Source of the DNA: Pontederia crassipes
Lineage: Eukaryota; Streptophyta; Magnoliopsida; Commelinales; Pontederiaceae
Length of the DNA: 64,000 nucleotides
Direction of reading: 5' to 3'
NCBI GenBank assembly: GCA_030549335.1
Contig: CM060195.1
Location: 13,793,501 to 13,857,500, forward strand
Shown: in pieces, positions 10,723-21,419 of the stretch
Position numbering within the stretch: position 1 is the stretch's first letter
Layout: each line of letters begins with the position of its first letter
Notes under the pieces: generated by a model
Told to the model about the DNA's origin: nothing
Seen by the model: the letters and a program-made list of their open reading frames with translations, nothing else
Databases searched by the model: none
Program-made: the position numbers and the translations under genes

Positions 10723-12155
10723 ATGCAGCCACGCCGGAAAGTCATAACCCGTCGCTCCCATGCTTCTTCGACGGCTGATAATGAAGCTACCCAACAGGAA
10801 GACCGACACTACGACCTACTAGTCTCGAGTTTCGTGACTCTACCCAACGAAAATGCTACCGACAGACATTCTTCTTTACTATTATTCCCACCCGGTATGC
10901 ATGTGACAATACCATGGCAGATTTGAATATTGATGATGACATTATGTTACTCTTTGAGAGGGTGGGGATGCAGACCTTTCTAGATCAACGATGGCCGACG
11001 TACGAGAAGTTGTGCCATGAGTTCTTCAGTTCATATGCTTATGAGTGCTCTGCTCGGCACCATCGAGTTAGCTTCCGCATTTTTAATAATGAATATAGAT
11101 TTTCTATGTCAGAGTTTAACTCTATTTATGGATTTCCCCTATTGGAGTCTTATGCTACTTCTCCTGAGTTTCAAGGAGTTGCCTTCTAGAAAGCTATAAC
11201 AAATGATGAGCCCTTCCTTCCTTCCAGAGCAAAGGCGAGTCTTATTCAGAATCCAGTATTTCGATATGTCCACAGGATCATCTCTTATACCATTTGTGGT
11301 AGAGGAGAAAGTGAGAGAGCCATTAATACTAAAGAGATGGAGATATTGTGGGCTATGGTGGAAGGAAGGCAGATTAACATCGGCGCCAACAGAGCCGATA
11401 ATTTTCAGAGATAGGCCTCCAGGTCTTCATGCAAAGTTATTATTGGTGGTCTGATTACTCCTTTAGCCCATTATTTGGGCATTGACCTTTCCTCTCTTGA
11501 GCCCATCGAGCCTACATTTATTGGGATGACCACGATTCTCCAGATGAACCTTTTCGAGAGGACTTCAGGTGGTCTGGTCTTCAAGTTTCGCAATAGGCTC
11601 GAGACATTGTCGTGCACTAATACTGATCGTTTCACTGTCTTTGATCGCATGAACTAGACATACTTTCCTTCTTTGAGACAGGTGAAGCCTCGCCACATTG
11701 TAGACCCTCGTGCACACTCAGATCTAGATGATGATGATCTAGTACCTCTGCAGGACAAGGGGCCTTCATAGCACCCGCAGCCATTCTTTATGGCTCTAGG
11801 TCCACCACTTCAGCACGGGTCTACTTCTCAGCTGACTTATTCTTCAGCCCCTGCCAGTTTCGATATTTCGGCTTTGCAGGATACATTAGACGCACTTCTT
11901 GCGGGACAGGAGCGACAGTACAAACTTATGCAGCAACACCATCAAGAGACTCAGGCTCAGTTTCGACAGCTTAGCGACCGCCAGGATCACCTTGAGCAGC
12001 TGGTTCAGGACTACTTTGATCAGTATCCACCACCTCCACCGGCCTCTAAAGATGGGCTAGCCGGTCGTGTCTTTTCGTTTCTTCTTTTCTATATTTTTGA
12101 GCTTTTCATCTTGTACTCCTTATCTTTTCTGGCTAACACTGAGGACAATGTTTAG
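10723..12155 (+). pseudogene. Decayed ORF3 (Athila/Tat accessory protein)
   Basis: Stitched by eye over several frames, this stretch aligns along its length with the uninterrupted ORF3 at 33435-35111. Matching landmarks are MQPRRKVITRRS (N-terminus), QRWPTYEKL (HSWWPTYEVL), SEFNSIYGFP (GEINNIYGFP), IQNPVFRYVHRIIS (IQNPVLRYVHRMLS), a C-terminal Gln-rich segment and PPPPPAS. There is a frameshift near 10890-10915 and stops at about 11187, 11413, 11655 and 11769. The function in this lineage is unknown; such ORFs lie downstream of pol. The hydrophobic tail VFSFLLFYIFELF before the final stop corresponds to non-coding sequence in the intact relative, so I do not treat it as a real membrane anchor. 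Confidence 0.72.
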
Positions 12156-12172
12156 TTCAAGCTTGGGGGAGA
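12134..12172 (+). other. Internal hairpin plus PPT
   Basis: AACACTGAGGACAATGTT followed by TTCAAGCTTGGGGGAG. It is equivalent to 33318-33356 (minus) in the intact relative and follows the end of ORF3. Confidence 0.65.
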
Positions 12173-12659
12173 TTGCATTTCAAGCATCATATTTGCTTAT
12201 TGTACTGCATCATCATGTTTGCTTTCTTTTAGTTTATTTCAGTATTGCACGTCTACTTATCTTTTGCATCTTACGAAAATCCATAAAAAATTAAAAATAA
12301 CTTCAAAAATCACAAAAATACCATTCACCATCATTTTGCCTTATTGTTTGTTCTTCTTATTTGCACTTAAGTGAAATTCAAGGACACTCTATGCACTTAT
12401 GAAATTCTCTTGCCATATTTTTACCTGTTTCATCACCTTAGTATTGGGTAATTTGGAAAGTATATGTTGCCAAGTAAAGTTATGGATACTTAGACCACTT
12501 ATTCTTGTTCATGCTCGCATTTCATTTTTTTTTCTTATTTTACGTCTAGATGATAGTAGCCTTTTTATTGAATGCATAAAGTATTTTGTGAGCTTAAAAT
12601 AAATAATCAAATATGAAAGAGGGTTAGTCGAACCCCAAAAGTTATAGTAAAGTATAATT

Positions 12660-12990
12660 GTGTTATCCGGAACCTGAGTGTGTTCGGGTGATTAGACCCG
12701 TAGGGGATTCTTGCCTGGCGATGTAAGGGCAACTGCTCTGGGATCCATCGGTCGAAAGCCTGTTACATGAACCACCTTGAGCAATATGGAGAAGCACAAG
12801 AGTACCAAATCAGTAAAAGGGACAAGTTTTAAACGATGCATAAATGTGTTATTTGGAACCTTGGTGTGTTCGGGCAATTAGATATGTAGGGGATTCTTGC
12901 TTGATGACCTAAGGCCAACTAGTCTGGAATTCGTCAATCGAAAGCCTGTTACATGGACTACCTTGAGCAATGTGGAGAAGCACATGAGTA
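12660..12990 (+). repeat. Conserved 145-nt block, tandemly duplicated
   Basis: Two diverged copies (about 12661-12807 and 12847-12990) share GTGTGTTCGGG, GTAGGGGATTCTTGC, TCGAAAGCCTGTTACATG and GGAGAAGCACA. A third copy exists once in the 30569-44923 element (32701-32850, minus). It has no open frame and no obvious tRNA, SINE or protein identity. It lies between the internal PPT and the 3' LTR. Confidence 0.65.
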
Positions 12991-13059
12991 ATTAATTCTG
13001 TATGAAAATAATAAAGTGAATAAAGTAAAATTAAGCTCACTCTTTACTTTTGCATTCAA

Positions 13060-14551
13060 CATTAATGCTATTATTTGATAGGCTATATGTTTTCTTGCAC
13101 GGAGCTGAACTAGAATAAGTTTAAATTGTTTAAGTTCTAGAAATTTTATGAGGCTGGGTTATGGTTTATGGATAGATACTTTTGCGATGGACTTGTAAAA
13201 CGATGGTAGTACAAATCTGAACAGAACCCGGCTCGAGTTAGAACAGATCCGGCCCGAGTTAGTACAAATCTACCAAATTGGCAGATCTCATAGTTTTTCG
13301 ATCGACTTTAACTTGGATTTAAATCGCGATTTCAACTTGGAACCCTAGGAGGCTACCACCTCTATAAATGTGGATGTACCATGAATCCAAGGAGCATGCA
13401 ATCTCGGAGTTCGAAGCCCTAACCACACAAGAAACGAGAGACGAAGTTCTATTGCGCGCCACTTCAAATAATTCGAAGAAGTAGAGATTTCGTAATTTCG
13501 GGCAATCGTTTGGAGCATAGTTTCGGCCAAAGCTTGTTCCAGAGACGTCCACCACTTCTTGGGAGTTTGATTTACAATTTCTATCTTTTATTTTATATTT
13601 TCTCCCTTGAATTTGATGTTAATTCTTCCGATTATGGATTAGTTAGTTGTTAGAGGAACACTACGTTGAATCACAATTTTCTATTAATATTTTTTATTGT
13701 TTAGACTTCTAAGAACATGGTTATGATGTAGAATTCATGTTTAATATGAGTTTATTAGTTTCTTGCATTAATTTCATATAATTTCACATAAGTTTTGCAA
13801 GAGAAAATCGGTCGGATATGTCTCTGTGAAGAACCCGGGCCGTGTCGGATACAACCCGGGCCGGGTTGCTTCTTTATTTTCACCGTGTTTTACCTTTGAG
13901 TCATCCCGGGCTGAGTTCCATATGACTCGGGCCGAGTTCTGTTATTTTGATATTTTTATTAGTAAATTAGTTTTAATTGCTAACAATTATATCATTAAAC
14001 GGAGGTTTGCAACTTAAAGCATCATAGATAAAGTAGATTGGAGTTGATCGAGTTTTTGACGTCTTTAATCTTACTTCTATTTAAGATAGTTATGTTTTCA
14101 AATTTTTGAGTCATTTACTTTAAGAACCCTTTCATATTAATGCATCTTAGTTCAGAGTATATTAAAGTGGATTGAGTTTTCAACATGCTTTGATTATATT
14201 CTTTACTAGGGTAGTTAGGTTCTCAAGTTTTTTGAGTCCTATACCTTTTATCCATTTATTTTCGACAAGAAGTCTATATTTAATTATTGATAATTAAGAG
14301 AATACGATAGGGATATGAAGTCCGAGTTCTAACTTTCTCTCACATTCTTAAGGGAATCATTATCTTTGATTGTCATCATTTGAATATTGTTATCTCAAAT
14401 CAATTCTTGTTATTCTCTCAATTAATAAACTTAAGTTAGAAAGATAAGAATCTAGATTAGTCCTCGTGGGTTCGACACTCTATTCACTCTTTATTACTTG
14501 ATACGATTTAGTATACTTGCTAGTATATTTGCGCTTAATTTGCATACATCA
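13060..14551 (+). repeat. 3' LTR of the Tat-like fragment
   Basis: The right end is firm (TTGCATACATCA at 14551); the left border is approximate because no PPT is preserved next to it. A TATA box (CTCTATAAATG) lies at about 13369-13379, preceded at 13226-13262 by two CCCGGCTCGAGTT-type motifs. The downstream part contains degenerate tandem units near 14040-14250 (GAGTTTTTGACG, GAGTTTTCAACA). Confidence 0.6.
13369..13379 (+). promoter_or_regulatory. TATA box of the Tat-like LTR
   Basis: CTCTATAAATG at this position is a good plant TATA match, about 110 bp downstream of the GC-motif pair. Confidence 0.5.
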
Positions 14552-15429
14552 TTAAGGGCAAATAATTAGTTATACCTTAATTGTTATTAACAAAATTATG
14601 ATGTAAATGTAATTTTTTTAGCTTTGATCTTCAAATAATAAATATTTTTTATTTGTTTTCTCATCATTTTTTTAGATAATAAAAAATAATGTAATATATA
14701 TATATATATATGTATATTTATACATTAAATCATACTCAAAGTTGAAAAAGATTGAAAAAAGTTAAACATACACAAAAATAAAAAAAATGAATGATTAAAT
14801 ATTATTAATTATTACAAGTAAAGAGACACCAACATTCTTAATTACATTAATAATAAATATTAAAATTAAAAATGAAGATATTTGTTTATTTTTTTATTAA
14901 TAATAATAAAACTTAAAAAATGATATTAAATCATAAAGTATAATTTAAAATTTTATCTTGAATCTTAAAATAATAAACAATAATATTATTTGGTAAGAAG
15001 ATATATAGAAATTAAAGTAAGATAAGAAGATAAAAACTATATATTTTAAATATCACTACTATAAATTTTAAGAGATATTTTTTAACTCGTTAATATTTTT
15101 AACGATAAGATGATGATCATTAATTTAAATATTTTAACGTCAATTTTAATATTGTTCCTACTATTAACTTTTAACGACCAGTCGTAAAAATATTAAGGAC
15201 CATAATTTTGCTGGTCCTTGTTATTGATGACCAAAATTTTTTCTTGTTGTTAATAATAATATATAACAATAATATTTGAATCTCTTTATTAATTATGGTC
15301 GTTAAAAGTCATTTTTCTTGTAGTAAAACCTAATGATTGAATTTTGATAGACAATGTTCTAAATATAAGCTATAAGACCATAACAATGCTTAATGAAGAA
15401 AACATGACCTAAAGACCTACAATGTTGAA
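14552..15429. other. AT-rich DNA, no gene
   Basis: Extremely AT-rich, with an (AT)n run at about 14695-14711. The only structure I can suggest is the CACTA-like inverted-repeat segment reported separately. Confidence 0.4.
15054..15324. mobile_element. Possible CACTA-type MITE
   Basis: The left end is CACTACTATAAATTTTAAG. The right end read in reverse is ACTACAAGAAAAATGAC, which resembles the CACTACAAGAAAAA ends of CACTA elements. Inside, complementary tracts such as TTAACGACCAG and GGTCGTTAAAAGTC support inverted structure. No 3-bp target duplication is evident and the left terminus is poor. Confidence 0.35.
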
Positions 15430-15445
15430 AGTAAACATGCAGTCC

Positions 15446-15484
15446 TTTCCCCAAGCTTGAACTTGACACTATCCTAGTGTTAAG
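15446..15484 (-). other. Internal hairpin plus PPT
   Basis: Minus strand: AACACTAGGATAGTGT, then GTTCAAGCTTGGGG. It has the same arrangement as at the end of ORF3 in the related elements, and the stem AACACT/AGTGT is preserved. Confidence 0.6.
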
Positions 15485-15549
15485 ATTGTATATAGAAAAG
15501 AGAATAAATAAAAAATACATAAACAAAAATGCAAAGGAGAAAGAAACAA

Positions 15550-16370
15550 CTGTCTAGTTTTCTGGTGGTGATGATGGCAGGAAAGATTTGATGTGTCCCT
15601 GACTGACATACAACAACAACAACAACAAAGCCTTATCCCACTAGGTGGGGTCGGCTACATGGATCATACGACGCCATTCCGCTCTATTAGTATTCGTTGA
15701 TCCATGTTCATAAGATTCGACAGGATTTTATGCTGGCTGTCGGGGCCTAACACAACCCTCCTCCTTTATCCGGGCTTGGGACCGGCTATAAAATATAGGC
15801 GGAGTTGTGTCCCTGACTGACATGATAGTCATAAATCTTTTGAGTCATCTGCTTTGCTTTGTCTGATGTTGGCATGCTGACATCTCGACAAAGTGTTGTT
15901 GTTGTTCGTGAAAGAACTCTTGTTGTTGTGTCTGCTTAGCTCTGAGAGAGACTTGAAAGTAGGAGAAGTCATATGTCAGAGTTGGCTGTGGAGGATCGAT
16001 GTTCATCTCAGTATGTGGAGCGAAAATGGAGAGGACTGCCATGATACACTAGAGAAGTAATAGGTGCTAGACGGCCTGCGTTTGATGGTGAGAAGAAGAG
16101 TCAATTATCATAGTTGAATATCATAATTCTATCAATGTCTATGCAGGCTACTTTATAGTAGAGTCTTTAAACATGAAGAAAATTTCTTCACCATACTCAT
16201 GAACAACCCGTTCATAGCACTGACTTCATGTCTGTCGAGAAAAATTGATCCAATTACCCATGCATCCTGCTCCAAAACCATCTCCAAGTGTTACGTAATA
16301 GGAGTAATTACGCTTCCTACAAATATTTTGCCATTGACCCGAATTATATTCTTTAGAAAATGGCATATCA
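15550..16370 (-). pseudogene. ORF3 C-terminal half (decayed)
   Basis: On the minus strand a Gln/His-rich segment (QTQQQEFFHEQQQHF, from about 16042) leads to a tail reading FLPSSPPEN then stop near 15550. This corresponds to the tail HPPSLPRRQ of the intact ORF3. The frame is interrupted by the LINE/SINE at 15610-15805 and by scattered frameshifts. The right part is cut by the MULE. Confidence 0.5.
15610..15805 (-). mobile_element. 5'-truncated RTE-type LINE or Au-like SINE 3' end
   Basis: This 196-bp insertion ends in a (TTG)n tail on the minus strand (15610-15630). A perfect 18-bp target duplication flanks it (15592-15609 and 15806-15823, TGTGTCCCTGACTGACAT), the hallmark of target-primed reverse transcription. 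The GCCGACCCCACCTAGTGGG stem next to the tail is, from memory, characteristic of plant RTE LINE 3' ends and Au SINEs. The 5' part (GCCGGTCCCAAGCCCGG) also fits the RTE 3' untranslated region. The choice between SINE and truncated LINE is open. Confidence 0.8.
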
Positions 16371-16379
16371 TATAGTGGT

Positions 16380-16700
16380 GGATAAATTAAACGATTGGTC
16401 CCCAAACTTTGAGTCGCTTTCAAACTCGTCCCCCAACTTCAATTTGTAACCAGAATGTCCCGCATCTTTTAATTTCTTGCACGATTGGTCCTCTTGACAG
16501 GTGATAGTGGGTTTCTCGGTTGCCTTGCATACGTGGCCTACACGTAAGTTGTTTCTCTCTCATCCACATCATTTTTATCATCCACATACGCAAGGCGTAA
16601 AAGTGGAAACCGTTTCCCCGCTATAATATTATATTCTCAAATCCCTTTTCATGTCTGGTCCTTCCCCCCAAAGTCGAAACCCTTCCCCCCCCTTTCCCCC
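16380..16700 (+). repeat. Left terminal inverted repeat of the MULE
   Basis: It matches the reverse complement of about 21420-21744 nearly base for base, through TTTTAATTTCTTGCACG, CTCTCATCCAC and ATTATATTCTCAAATCCC. Similarity fades beyond about 16640. Confidence 0.85.
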
Positions 16701-16915
16701 CTTCTTAGGCGGCGGCGATCTCGTCAGTCGGGAATCTGTCACCAAGGTCGCCGGGGTCGCCTTGAAGTTTTGCTGTGGAACGCTCGGAGCGTTGGGAGCA
16801 GTGTAGTCGTCGCCAAGGTCACAGGTAGGAAAACATAGGTTATGCTATGGTTTTCATCGGCGTTCGAGTTTATTTCGCCGATTTTGTATTGATTTCTCTT
16901 TGAAACTAGGGTTTT

Positions 16916-17379
16916 ATGTTGTTGTTTTGTTCGGTCTCGAGTGATGTCAATGGGCAAGTGCAAGAATCCTTTAAGAAGATGCGAATATGGGAGGAAGCAG
17001 TCATTAGGACTTATTTGGCCGTAATCAATCCTAGACGCATGTTTTACGGATGTCGAAACTATGAAGTGAGTACCATTGACTCTGTTGATCACTCAACATA
17101 TTTTGTGAAATTCGTACTCTGATTACTTGTTCCTCTTTCTGTCACTAGCGTACTAGATCACGTGATTACTTCGATTGGGTGGATCCTCCTATCGAAAAAG
17201 TAAACATCAACAGGCTTTTGAGTATGATGGAAACTTTGGAGGCTACAATCGACTCTGAGAAGAAAACAAATGGTCAACTAGAGGCTCAAATTGGATCACA
17301 AAGGAAGAATTACATGCAATTTATTAGGAAGTTGAGAGCATTATGTTTGGTCTTGTTCCTAATGTATTTCATGAAATAA
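16916..17379 (+). pseudogene. GRF-type zinc-finger protein fragment carried by the MULE
   Basis: Two exons can be read: one to 17065, then an intron with GTGAGT donor and CACTAG acceptor (17066-17148), then 17149-17379. The product reads EEAVIRTYLAVINPRRMFYGC, then RDYFDWVDPPIEK, then a coiled-coil segment and a hydrophobic C-terminus (LCLVLFLMYFMK). This is the layout of plant GRF zinc-finger proteins such as At4g04775-like (from memory): CxCG, NPGRRFYGC, C-x-FxWxDPP, coiled coil, tail anchor. Here the CxC pair upstream of AVIRT is missing and the last Cys is replaced by Arg-Asp, so zinc binding is probably lost. The N-terminal start is uncertain. Confidence 0.6.
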
Positions 17380-17629
17380 TGGTTAAGTTATATTTTACTA
17401 GTTGAAGTGTTTCATTATGTAGCTGAACAAGAATGTTTACCACTACAAGTTGTGTGTCATTGAAGTGTACCAGTTCAAATGTTGAACAACATTGTGTATT
17501 ATGTCATGGCAAACAAATTTGTTCTACATCTATTAGGCATTTTGTATCCCATCATGCCATACAGATCTATTGAACACTTGTATTTTGAAGCCACGAAGTT
17601 AGTACTCAACAATTTGAAGTGTTGAGGCC

Positions 17630-17835
17630 ACAAAGTTGGGGGACTAATCGTGCAAGAGAAAACAAAGATGAGGGTCGTTCTCATTATCTTATTGAAGTTG
17701 GGGGACTAATCGTGCAAGACAAATCAAATATGAGAGACGTTTTCGTTATCTTATTGAAGTTGGGGGACTAATCGTGCAAGAGAAATTAAAGTTAAGGGAC
17801 GTTCTGTATAATATCCTAAAGTTGGGGGACTGTTT
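17630..17835 (+). repeat. Three tandem TIR-derived repeats inside the MULE
   Basis: Three copies of about 62 bp share AAGTTGGGGGACTAATCGTG, CAAGA and GGGACGTTCT-like segments. They resemble pieces of the MULE right terminal repeat (TTGGGGGACCAATTCG, CAATCGTGCAAGAAATTAAA), suggesting internal amplification of terminal sequence. Confidence 0.65.
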
Positions 17836-18280
17836 CTTGTAAATAATCAAACAAACATTACATTGGAAGATAACATTCATTTAACCAACATTACATTGGA
17901 AGATATGTTTGGGATTACATTGCAAGATATCACTCAAACAGTCAACTGTTCTTAGGCCACTACCTGGCACATGTTTTCATCAATATTACAACTGTTCAAA
18001 GTCCTTCAACTATCCTCAAAATACAACCCATGTTTTAAAGTACAGCCAAAATACATTAATTCGCTCAAAATAAAAGTTTTCAACTCGTAGCATTCCTTTT
18101 CCTCTTCTTCACGGAACGCGAAGTTGATGTTGTTGCATTTGTTGCCTGAGAAGACTCAAGGTGTACACTTGATCTTTGGGTTCCTGACATGTTGGGTTCA
18201 AATTCTTTTGATCCTTTTTACTGCAAATTGAAAATCATTAGTAAAAGAGTAATCATAGTAAAAAGTAGCCTAGACAGTAA

Positions 18281-19067
18281 AAAAATGAACCTGATGTGCT
18301 TGAGAAAAACCCTGGTGTACACTTGATCTTTGAGTCCCTGACATGCTGGGTTCAAGGTTGTCAGGATAGCTTACCGAGATAGGATCGTAAGGGGCTTCGA
18401 GGATCGAGGATCGCAGGATCGGATCGAGGATCGTAAGATCCTACCCCATGAGTAAAAAAATATTTTTTAATAAAAAATAATAAAGTAGTATATTTATTCA
18501 TAAATATTATGTTTATATATAAGTTAATTAAACATTGACCATTAATACTTTATTGATATTTTCATGTCTAATAGATAATTCTTTTTATATCATCCGAAAG
18601 ACAATAGGATATATTCTTAAAAAACACTAAAATAATAATATATAATATTTGGTCTTAATGAATTATAATATTTATTAATGTGAAATATGATTCTTAGTAT
18701 ATGTGCAATAATAAAAATTAATTTTGATGTAAGATAATATAGTACATTAAAGGAAATTAAAATTCATGAAAGTGAGACTAAGATATACAATATATATAAA
18801 TAAAATAGTTAAATCTAATTTTCTCAAGGACCTTTATGTTTACTTCTATTTTTTTATTCGAATAAATTAAGTTGTGCTAATATTGTAGGATCGCTAGGAT
18901 CGTAAGATCCTACCGATTTTAAGATCCGGTATAGATCCTACGTTTAAGATCCTTTAGATAGGATCGGGATCATTTCTGTCCGGAGGATCGTAAGATCGTA
19001 AGATCTTACTATCCGAATCGGGATCCTGACAACCATGGCTGGGTTCAAATCCTTTTGATCCCTTTGT
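18281..19067 (-). repeat. Duplicated C-terminal exon of the transposase, split by a MITE
   Basis: The minus-strand segments 19038-19067 and 18281-18355 together read KGSKGFEPSMSGTQRSSVH. The last exon (18080-18220) reads KGSKEFEPNMSGTQRSSVH. Both follow a TTTGCAG acceptor-like site, so an exon with its acceptor was duplicated in tandem. Confidence 0.6.
18356..19034. mobile_element. TIR-bounded MITE, 679 bp
   Basis: The terminal inverted repeat is GGTTGTCAGGAT, with the reverse complement at the right end (ATCCTGACAACC). Both subterminal regions are dense in GGATCGTAAGATC palindromes, and the middle is very AT-rich and non-coding. GCTGGGTTCAA (11 bp) precedes it directly and recurs 3 bp after it (19038-19048), consistent with a target duplication. 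The superfamily is unclear (Mutator-like or hAT-like). Confidence 0.65.
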
Positions 19068-21419
19068 CTGCAAATTAAATTAATACTAAACAATGGTATC
19101 CTAGTAAAAACCTGCATGCAACTAATAGTTAGTTGTATAAGATTTAATAAACAAATAGTTAGTTGTAACAAATATTTACCTTTATCTCTAAAGTTTGCCC
19201 ACAAGTTCCTCACACACATTCGATGGTCTGCTGACGACAAAACAAAATTCGCACTGTTTACTAAACCCTACATGCATAGAACAAGTTTTTTACATAAGTA
19301 AAGGTGATATAAATGAAGTTTTTTATAAAACACATAATTTTATAACAAAGACAACTTTTGTCTGTCACTCATAATGGTTCATCCCCTTCCATTGTTCATA
19401 TCCAAATCTCCCTTTAGTCTCTCAATGAACCAAGTCCAGGTAGCATTGCATTCATTTTTCACAATAGCATATGCAAGGGGAAAGATGCAGTCATTTGCAT
19501 CTATTCCTATAGCTATGAGTAGCTGCCCTCCATATATTCCCTTCAAAAAACAATCATCCAAACACACAATGGGCCTGCATCCACTCTTCATGCCATCAGA
19601 TAGTGCCTTCAAACAAACATAAAACCCCTTCCATTGAAGGTCTTCAAATAGTCCATTTACTGTGCTGCCAGGATTGGCCCTCAGAAGCTCAGCCCTGTAT
19701 CTGTAAAGCAATTTATATTGTTCAGCCCCATCACCATGTATAGTTTTTAAAGCAAGGTCCTTTGCCCTCCAGGCTGTCATCCTAGTGATTGTGTAGCTGA
19801 GCTCTCTCTTCACCTGATCAATTAGTCCTTGAAGTTCCTAGGTAGGTGCACTCCTAAAGTTGGGTTCGCATGACTTAGCCAACTTCTTGTAAGTTAGATG
19901 GGTACTTTTAAAAGCTTTAGGGCATGTGTGATTAGGTTGCAATCTTTTAATCTACCAGGTGCTATCCATTGGGTCTTTGTGATGCTCTGGAGCTTCCATA
20001 ATCCTCCAACCACACTCCTTATGGCATTCAGCTACCACCCTCCTCTTTTCATTCTTTAAAAACCTTATTAGATATATATGCTTAATCCCATGGTTCCTGC
20101 AGGCCTCCATGAACTCTGACTTGCTACTAAACCTCATGCCTACTTCAAATGTAGGGTCATCCATCATTCTCTCTGCATTAAAATAATGATCCTTTGGCCT
20201 TTTTTCATTCTCCTCTGAATCTGTGTCAGATGGAGATAACAATTTCTCAGAGTCATACTCAACCCCTGAGTCATGTAAGTCTTTACCAGCAGCTTGGGCA
20301 CTAACAAAAGAGTCATCCCATCTATTATTTTCCTTGGCTTATTAATTGTCTCTTGTAGGTCTTCATCACCATCGATGAAATTTTAATCCAAATCATCTAA
20401 TACATCTGCATCCTCATTTTCACTATCAATTGTAGGACCCTCATGCATTTGTGGTGTTACATTTTTCCTCTTCACCATTCAGGGGCCTATGGTTCATCCT
20501 CTACTACTTCTTCTATCACCATGGTTTTAGTTGGTGGGTGTGGTGACATGTATGAGCTGAACATTTCTTCTAGGTCTGCCCTAGTCAGATGTGAGATATA
20601 TGTCAATGCTGCCCAACTTAGTAGCTTCCTTGCACATGTCTAACACATTAGAGTAATTGGATAATGTTCTTAGGCCACTCTGCCAGTCTTTCCCTGGCTC
20701 AACCCATAAATATGAGATAGTACCTTGTACCCCAATGGATTTACACATGCTATCTAGCTCAATCATTGACATTAAAACACCATCACAATTCATATAGGTT
20801 TCCACCTCACCATCATGGTATTTCTGTTCACCCTTGTCTCCATTATAATGCACATGCAAATAAAAAAGACCATCTACAGAAGAAGAAAATCATACATTTA
20901 ATAATCAAATTGACATTGAAATATAACATAAGTACAAAATGACAATAACTCACTCACCAGTATGACTATTGCCCATCTTCACATAACGACACTGAAGACA
21001 ACTACAATCCTAGGGAAGAATTAAATACTTATTCAGAAATATAACGGCATAGTAATCTGTTAGAAATAAAGTATTGTGGACCCTCATTCACAGTCAGGGG
21101 GACCACGCAAAATGAATCTAGGGTTTTGGGGGAGCACAACACTTTAGGGCACTAAAAGACGATTAAAAAACATTCATAACAACATACAATCGCCGACAAT
21201 AAAGCAAATGGAGGAAAATAGACGACATACTTGGATTTCAGGCAAAAAAATTACCTAGGGTTCGCCGCGGTTCGCACAAATGCGGCCGACGCTGGAAAGA
21301 TATTCGTCGCCTGTCACCCATAGACTCTCATCTCTATCAAAGAGATCACCGCCGCTTGTCGAGATCGGCGACTGTCGAGATCGACGGAGAATGACTGAGA
21401 AGGGGGGGGGGAGGGTTAT

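Larger units (their letters stand above)
9780..14551 (+). mobile_element. 5'-truncated Tat-like LTR retrotransposon
   Basis: This plus-strand fragment retains a GC-rich spacer (9780-10720), a decayed ORF3 (10723-12155), an internal PPT with hairpin (12134-12172), a duplicated 145-nt conserved block (12660-12990) and a 3' LTR ending at 14551. The LTR end (CCTCGTGGGTTCGACACTC, then ACATCA) matches the end of the LTR of the 30569-44923 element. No 5' LTR, PBS, gag or pol is present. The 5' border is approximate, and I found no matching duplication for TTAAG after 14551. Confidence 0.72.
18080..20976 (-). pseudogene. MULE transposase gene (MuDR type), internally deleted
   Basis: I place the start at ATG 20976 (MGNSHT), spliced by GTGAGT/TGTAG into an exon at 20873 (DGLFYLHVHYNG) that carries a PB1-like N-terminal domain. 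Then come an acidic linker, a MuDR DNA-binding-like domain (19952-20242, FEVGMRFSSKSEFMEACRNH) and the start of the DDE domain (19379-19813). The last contains CLDDCFLKGIYGGQLLIAIG with the first catalytic Asp, and LAYAIVKNE. The rest of the DDE domain and the zinc knuckle are missing. The last exon (18080-18220) encodes a basic tail (SVKKRKRNATS), probably a nuclear localisation signal. Frameshifts occur near 20580 and between 19813 and 19952. An upstream duplicate of the last exon hosts the MITE. Confidence 0.72.

Noticed and set aside
10071..10778. Several overlapping Pro/Ser-rich plus frames.
   Set aside because: This is the GC-rich spacer before the decayed ORF3. Overlapping frames on a GC-rich tract are expected by chance.
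12060..12155. A hydrophobic C-terminal segment as evidence for an envelope-like anchor.
   Set aside because: The homologous stretch is after the stop codon in the uninterrupted ORF3, so the frame here is a read-through.
12660..12990. The conserved 145-nt block as a tRNA-derived SINE.
   Set aside because: No recognisable A/B box pair, no poly-A or simple-repeat tail and no target duplication. It is also placed identically inside related LTR elements.
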